From Defluviitaleaceae bacterium (GTDB taxonomy: Bacteria > Bacillota > Clostridia > Lachnospirales > WQUN01), in contig WQSG01000003.1 of assembly GCA_009788055.1 (NCBI GenBank), positions 25,051-89,050 on the forward strand: a DNA stretch of 64,000 bases. The letters run 5' to 3'. This document shows, piece after piece, positions 60,024-64,000 of the stretch; the first letter of the stretch is position 1; each line of letters starts with the position of its first letter. A program made the translations under genes and the position numbers. A model generated the notes under the pieces. It did not search any database. It saw only the letters and a list, made by a program, of their open reading frames with translations, and was not told the DNA's origin.

Positions 60024-60448
60024 TTGTAAATTACCCCGTTCTTATAAGAATTTTTCCTAAGAATATTATACATTATTTGGACGCAAAAAAAAGGGGTTTG
60101 TGCAAAATACCAAAACCGCTTTAATCACATTTTTACAGTTATATAAAAAATTTGTTTGTAAAATCTACCAAAAGATTGTGTAATGGAAATGTAATATAGG
60201 CGCGGTGCGCATTTAACAGGGTTGACGCTGTTTTTTTACAAAAAAATCCGTTAGCGATTTTATTTGGAATTATAGAATCTTACCTATCAGGGCAATCTAA
60301 CAACGTAACATTCAAGAAACTTTAGTTTGACAATCTTTGTTTTTTTGCTGTAATATGGAATTAACATATTATTTTGCACGAGGCGGTTCGCGGAACCTGT
60401 TTCGCGGTATTGCGTTGCAAAAAATATAAAAAAAAGGGAGAGAATTTT
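60024..60448. other. Divergent intergenic region between aspS and the stalk-domain gene
   Basis: 425 bases without a gene. It holds a minus-strand TATAAT (60065-60070) for aspS and a good + promoter at 60327-60356. No T-box signature (TGGGTGGTACCGCG type) or tRNA is seen. An A/T-rich middle with runs of A and T lies at 60,085-60,260. Confidence 0.7.
60327..60356 (+). promoter_or_regulatory. Promoter of the stalk-domain gene
   Basis: TTGACA (60327-60332), an 18-bp spacer and TAATAT (60351-60356), about 93 bases before the ATG at 60449, giving a leader of about 85 bases. Confidence 0.72.
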
Positions 60449-62038
60449 ATGCATCAAAGTAAGACCAAACGCGCAATTGCGTTGTTCGTGGCCATTATGA
60501 TGGCTTCCTTGTTTTCTGCGGTAATGGTTTCTGCCGCACAGGCAACATTCAGCCTTGGTGATTTTAACGCCCCGCATAACTGGGCACCCGGCTGGAATAC
60601 CGATGGTAGAGACTACGGCACATATCCTTTGCAAATGGAAACTTTGCAAGCTGCAACACACCTTGTGCTGGAACTGTCCGGCAACCCCGACAGTGAACTT
60701 GAAGTAATTATGCACAGCAATGGTAACAACTGGGGATGGCAACAAAGACCCGTTTGGGACCCTGCCGATTCAGAAGGGTACTACACCGCTGTTATAGATT
60801 TATCTACCATACCCGAGTGGGCTAACTTTGTAAGCGAAGGCCCTGCACTTTTAGGCATTGGCGGAATGGGCGGAATGGAGCATTTGCTTGACAATGCATA
60901 CCTGATACTTGAAGGCGGCGCACCCGCAGAAGAACCCGCTGTAACAGAAGTACCTGCAACTCCTGACCCAATTGAAACTCCTGACCCAATCGTTCCCGTA
61001 CCTATTACAACTCCGCTTCCTGCAGCAGGTGAGTCTGTTCTCCAGCTTACACTTGGCAGCACAGCTTACACATTAAACGGCGCAAGCGGCGCACTTGAAG
61101 TTGCACCCGCAAGCGTTGGCGGCAGAACAATGGTTCCTTTCCGCTTCATTGGCGAAACCCTTGGTGCGCAAATTGGCTGGGATGCGCCAACACAAACAGC
61201 TTCCTTTACACTTGACGGAAACACCACAAATGTAAGAATCGGTCAACGCTTGTATGACGGTGGCGTTTACATGGGTACACCCGTTATCGAAGGCGGCAGA
61301 ACCCTTGTTCCCGTGCGTTTCGTTTCCGCTTCCATGGGCGCAGAAGTTGACTGGGTTCCCCCCGGAACAGTAATCGTAACATTCGGCGGCGAAGCGGCAA
61401 ACGTTACTCCTCCTGTAGCACCTCCCGTTGACGACGTTGTAGAAGAAGATTGCTGTGACGAATGCGAATTAGAAGACGAAACGGCAGACGAAAACGGCGC
61501 GGACGAAGCAACCGACGAAAACGGTGCAGATGACGCAGACGAACTTATCGCACTTCCTTTCACATTTGATATTTCCGCAGCTTTCCTTGCATCTATCGCA
61601 GATGAAGAAGCAGCAGGACTCCAATTCGGTTTTGGCGGACACCAAGCAAGCGCACGTTATGAAGGCGGCGCAATCATCGTTTACGACCGCGGCAACGACG
61701 CACATCCCGGCTGGCAAGGTCTTGACATTATGCTTGAAGCATTTGACATTTCCGCAGGCGGTCAATACAGATTGACCGTTGAAGGTACAGGTGACGGCGC
61801 GCAACTTGGTCTTGAATGGCCGCTTGACGGCGCACCTTGGGACGCAGGCCGTGTAAACGGTTCAGGCGGCTCTGTAAGCATGACATTCTCAGGCAACCCC
61901 GCAGATACACCGGGCATGACAGTTGCACCCGGCCAAAACAACGGCGGTTGGAGAATCCGTGTAAACGCTCGCTCTGAAGAGGGTGTAAATGTTGGCGATT
62001 TGAATATCACCGCTATCAGACTTGAGCGCGCTTCCTAA
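60449..62038 (+). CDS. Secreted stalk-domain protein (copper-amine-oxidase-N repeats)
   Basis: A 529-aa protein. Signal peptide 1-30 (LFSAVMVSAA); a beta-rich domain with W-rich start (PHNWAPGWNTDGRDYGTYPL); a Pro/Thr linker (about 155-185); the stalk domain with RTMVPFRFIGETLGAQIGWD and RTLVPVRFVSASMGAEVDWV; an acidic Cys-containing linker (EEDCCDECELEDETADENGA); and a C-terminal beta domain like the first. The pair of W-rich domains may bind carbohydrate. GGGAGAG precedes the ATG at 60449. Probably cell-wall-associated. Confidence 0.85.
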   Translation: MHQSKTKRAIALFVAIMMASLFSAVMVSAAQATFSLGDFNAPHNWAPGWNTDGRDYGTYPLQMETLQAATHLVLELSGNPDSELEVIMHSNGNNWGWQQRPVWDPADSEGYYTAVIDLSTIPEWANFVSEGPALLGIGGMGGMEHLLDNAYLILEGGAPAEEPAVTEVPATPDPIETPDPIVPVPITTPLPAAGESVLQLTLGSTAYTLNGASGALEVAPASVGGRTMVPFRFIGETLGAQIGWDAPTQTASFTLDGNTTNVRIGQRLYDGGVYMGTPVIEGGRTLVPVRFVSASMGAEVDWVPPGTVIVTFGGEAANVTPPVAPPVDDVVEEDCCDECELEDETADENGADEATDENGADDADELIALPFTFDISAAFLASIADEEAAGLQFGFGGHQASARYEGGAIIVYDRGNDAHPGWQGLDIMLEAFDISAGGQYRLTVEGTGDGAQLGLEWPLDGAPWDAGRVNGSGGSVSMTFSGNPADTPGMTVAPGQNNGGWRIRVNARSEEGVNVGDLNITAIRLERAS

Positions 62039-62056
62039 TTAAAATTTGTATCAAAA

Positions 62057-62093
62057 ATCCCGCCGTTGGTTATTGACCTCGGCGGGTTTTTTT
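62057..62093 (+). terminator. Rho-independent terminator of the stalk-domain gene
   Basis: CCCGCCG and CGGCGGG around a 14-base loop, then seven T. Confidence 0.88.
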
Positions 62094-62120
62094 GATATCA
62101 TTACAGAGTTGTTGTAAATT

Positions 62121-62192
62121 GGCGCCATGGCCAAGTGGTAAGGCAGAGGTTTGCAAAACCTTTACTCCCCGGTTCAAATCCGGGTGGTGCCT
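62121..62192 (+). tRNA. tRNA-Cys(GCA)
   Basis: A 72-base cloverleaf. Acceptor GGCGCCA/TGGTGCC, discriminator T (normal for Cys), anticodon loop TTGCAAA with GCA, T-arm CCCGG, TTCAAAT, CCGGG. CCA is not encoded. It starts 28 bases after the previous terminator. Confidence 0.95.
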
Positions 62193-62228
62193 GTACATAT
62201 TTTAAAGTTATTTGTGCAAAATAAGTTC

Positions 62229-62582
62229 ATGAAAAATTTAAAGATTAGGGCAATCGGACTGGTTGTTGGTTTTGCCAACGGACTTTTTGGTGCGGGCGGC
62301 GGAAGTTTGCTTGTACCCGCGATGCAAAAGTTTATGGGGCTTGAAACGAAGAAATCGCACGCTACTACGCTCGCTGTTATTTTGCCGCTGTCGGTGATTA
62401 GTGCGGGGATTTATATTTGGGGCGTGGAGTTGGATTGGAAAATTGTGATGCTGGTTTCTGCGGGCGGAATTTGCGGCGGAGTTATCGGCGCGAAGTTGTT
62501 AAATAAACTTGCCGGATGGTGGCTGAATATTTTGTTCGGCTTGTTTCTTGCGGCGGGTGCGATTAGGATGCTTTTCTCATGA
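62229..62582 (+). CDS. TauE/SafE-family transporter, first half
   Basis: A 117-aa membrane protein with the N-terminal half pattern of TauE/SafE: GLVVGFANGLFGAGGGSLLV, VPAMQKFMGLETKKSHATTL, AVILPLSVISAGIY. About four membrane segments. Full-length proteins have about 250 aa and eight segments; this is half. It overlaps the second half (62579) by 4 bases. Exporter of sulfite or other sulfur compounds, unconfirmed. Confidence 0.85.
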   Translation: MKNLKIRAIGLVVGFANGLFGAGGGSLLVPAMQKFMGLETKKSHATTLAVILPLSVISAGIYIWGVELDWKIVMLVSAGGICGGVIGAKLLNKLAGWWLNILFGLFLAAGAIRMLFS

Positions 62583-63007
62583 TGTATGTTTTGGTAGGGC
62601 TTGCGGCGGGCATTGTAAGCGGCATGGGCATAGGCGGCGGCGCGATTTTGATTCCCGCATTGACAATCTTTTTGGATATCGGGCAACAGAAGGCGCAAAA
62701 TATTAACCTTTTATATTTTTTGCCCACCGCGCTTTTTGCAATTTTTGTTCACAAGAAAAACGGTAACATCGAAAAAAAAGGGCTTCCCGCTTTGATTCTT
62801 TGGGGGATACCCGGCGCGATTGCAGGTGCGTTAATAGCCGTAAACATTGACGCAAATTATCTGCGAAAAGGTTTTGCCGTCTTTTTGCTTTGCATGGCGG
62901 CGTATGAACTAACGAAAGGATATAAAAAATGGAAATCTCAGCGTTTGAATCACTCAAAAACGAGTTTAGAAAATCCGATACAGACAGGAAAATCGCAATC
63001 TATGTAG
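62579..63007 (+). CDS. TauE/SafE-family transporter, second half
   Basis: A 142-aa membrane protein repeating the family core: LVGLAAGIVSGMGIGGGAIL, IPALTIFLDIGQQKAQNINL, LYFLPTALFAIFVHKKNG, PGAIAGALIAVNI. Four membrane segments and a polar C-terminal tail. With the previous gene it forms a split transporter, probably a heterodimer. Confidence 0.85.
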   Translation: MMYVLVGLAAGIVSGMGIGGGAILIPALTIFLDIGQQKAQNINLLYFLPTALFAIFVHKKNGNIEKKGLPALILWGIPGAIAGALIAVNIDANYLRKGFAVFLLCMAAYELTKGYKKWKSQRLNHSKTSLENPIQTGKSQSM

Positions 63008-63099
63008 ATGCCGAAGGTCTTACACAGCACCAATACAAGGAGCTGTTGCAAATGTTTCCGCTACACGACCTTAATAAACTTGAAGCGGCATTGTCATAA
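62929..63099 (+). CDS. 56-aa helical protein
   Basis: Starts at the ATG at 62929 with GAAAGGA upstream and reads MEISAFESLKNEFRKSDTDR, KIAIYVDAEGLTQHQYKELL, QMFPLHDLNKLEAALS. It overlaps the tail of the TauE second half in another frame. Amphipathic helices and a good ribosome site support it; function unknown. The overlap is 79 bases. Confidence 0.55.
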   Translation: MEISAFESLKNEFRKSDTDRKIAIYVDAEGLTQHQYKELLQMFPLHDLNKLEAALS

Positions 63100-63170
63100 C
63101 TCTGTTGACACTGCGTGCCTGCCGCTGTAAAATTTATCAGGTTTTAAATTTTAGCTGCGGAGAGATAATT

Positions 63171-63731
63171 GTGAATACACTAACAGGCAAATCAAATGTG
63201 TTTTTTTTAACCGCAACAGCGGTGCTGATTGCAATAGGCACCGTCATACCAATGTTTGCGCCGCGTGTCGTAATTGAGCCTGCGTCCTACACATTGGCAA
63301 GCCACGTTGCAATTTTTATTGCAATGTTTATTTCGCCCAAGGTTGCCGTTGGCGTTGCTGTCGGTACTACCCTTGGGTTTTTATTTGCGGGCTTTCCGCC
63401 CGCCATTGTGTTACGCGCCATGACGCACGTTTTTTGGGCGTTTCCCGGTGCGCTGTATCTGGCGCGTATCGACAAATTCAACATCTCATTTCTAAAACTA
63501 CGTGCCTTTTCGTTCGTTGTCGGCGTTGTTCACGCACTTTTGGAAGTTATTGTGGTTGTGCTGTTCTTCTTCGGCACGGGATTTCCCGAAGGCCAAGGCC
63601 TCGGCTGGGTTTTCCTGTTCATAGGAGTCGGCACGGTAATTCACAGCATGGTTGACCTCGAAATTGCAAACGTAGTGCGCCACGCACTACAGACTCAAAA
63701 ATCCTACAGAGATTTAGCGGGGAATAAGTGA
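63171..63731 (+). CDS. Membrane protein, ECF-transporter S-component-like
   Basis: A 186-aa protein starting at a GTG (63171) with GGAGAG upstream. Six membrane segments with a VVIEPASYTLASHVAIFIAM, FISPKVAVGVAVGTTLGFLF, FPPAIVLRAMTHVFWAFPGA pattern, in the style of niacin/queuosine-type S components. No energising ATPase is nearby, as usual for shared ECF modules. Substrate unknown. Confidence 0.72.
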   Translation: MNTLTGKSNVFFLTATAVLIAIGTVIPMFAPRVVIEPASYTLASHVAIFIAMFISPKVAVGVAVGTTLGFLFAGFPPAIVLRAMTHVFWAFPGALYLARIDKFNISFLKLRAFSFVVGVVHALLEVIVVVLFFFGTGFPEGQGLGWVFLFIGVGTVIHSMVDLEIANVVRHALQTQKSYRDLAGNK

Positions 63732-64000
63732 AAAGAAAGACCTCGGGGTTCCACCCCGAACCCCGGAAACTTTTGAAAAAGTTTCATCAAAACTTTAACT
63801 AAAAACCGCGCATTCGCGCGGTTTTTGATTTTCGATACAGTTTATCTCTAGTCAAAATTTAAAGTTTTTGTTCAAACTTTTTTCAAAAGGTTTGCGCACG
63901 TCCGGCGTAAGCCGGTGCCGCGCCAGCGGCAGGCCGCCCGGCCAGCACGCGAAGCGTGCGAGAGGGGGGTGTGGGGGAGGTGCCGTTCGCGGTAAACCGC
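63732..64000. repeat. Intergenic repeat with inverted ends
   Basis: 269 bases without a gene. The stretch 63767-63795 (AAACTTTTGAAAAAGTTT type) and the reverse of 63857-63893 (AAACTTTTTTCAAAAGGTTT type) are imperfect inverted copies around the terminator. A GC-rich tail (CCGGCGTAAGCCGG, CACGCGAAGCGTGC hairpins) runs to the window end. Likely a dispersed intergenic repeat that continues outside. Confidence 0.55.
63801..63827. terminator. Bidirectional terminator
   Basis: AAAAACCGCGC, a short loop, GCGCGGTTTTT: A's before and T's after the stem. Confidence 0.85.

Noticed and set aside
60024..60448. T-box riboswitch before aspS
   Set aside because: No T-box sequence, specifier stem or leader terminator is seen on the minus strand.
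1..64000. CRISPR arrays, rRNA genes and full insertion sequences
   Set aside because: No regularly spaced 24-40-bp repeats, rRNA-like sequence or transposase genes were seen.

Overview
The window reads as a piece of a Gram-positive Clostridia-type (Firmicutes) chromosome carrying most of an integrated temperate phage. Evidence for this: strong GGAGG-type ribosome sites almost everywhere, phage genes of Firmicutes type (YopX, DUF1064, RecT/YqaJ, ArpU-like regulator), a CotH-family protein, stalk/copper-amine-oxidase-N repeats, and tRNA genes without encoded CCA. Species cannot be fixed from sequence alone.

Prophage (1 to about 28,580; left end outside the window). A textbook switch lies at 24,440-24,533: a consensus minus-strand promoter with an 18-bp operator in its spacer, and a second operator copy before the divergent repressor. 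Leftward from it runs one long, tightly overlapping early operon: small Cys-rich proteins and regulators, RecT and a YqaJ exonuclease, a helicase, an HNH nuclease, a DUF4373 replication protein with a DnaC-like loader, DNA methyltransferases, ParB-like proteins, a radical SAM protein, and accessory genes. It ends at an ArpU-like late regulator, three 11-bp-phased TGACA repeats and the first genes of the next module (a ParB-methyltransferase fusion and the start of a Dcm-type methylase). A second integrase with an excisionase-like protein and a short N6-methylase is nested inside (6.1-8.2 kb). Rightward from the switch are the repressor, an unknown protein, a lipoprotein, a Phd-like protein and the prophage integrase, then arm-type repeats and a 3' fragment of tRNA-Asp that marks the attachment site. 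Three small phage genes carry a stop or frameshift.

Host region A (28.6-47.7 kb): tRNA-Ala, a secreted 1,239-aa metallophosphoesterase, then an 11.5-kb minus-strand surface-polymer operon (44,144 down to 32,637). It holds two glycosyltransferases, a methyltransferase, a TupA-type ATP-grasp, a flippase-like protein, CotH, a UDP-glucuronate epimerase, UDP-glucose dehydrogenase and a P-loop kinase. A PIN toxin-antitoxin pair between 31-bp direct repeats and an MNT/HEPN module are interleaved. Divergent from it are a GH5 hydrolase, a 45-aa coupled protein and a tryptophanase-family lyase, followed by an integrase relic.

Host region B (47.7-64 kb): three lipoproteins (XAC2610-like, a sibling, an RCC1-repeat protein), small membrane proteins, decayed genes, a serine-recombinase island bounded by palindromes, a Pr6Pr-type membrane protein, a coiled-coil protein overlapping aspS, a secreted stalk-domain protein, tRNA-Cys, a split TauE/SafE transporter, an ECF-S-like membrane protein, and an intergenic repeat at the window end.
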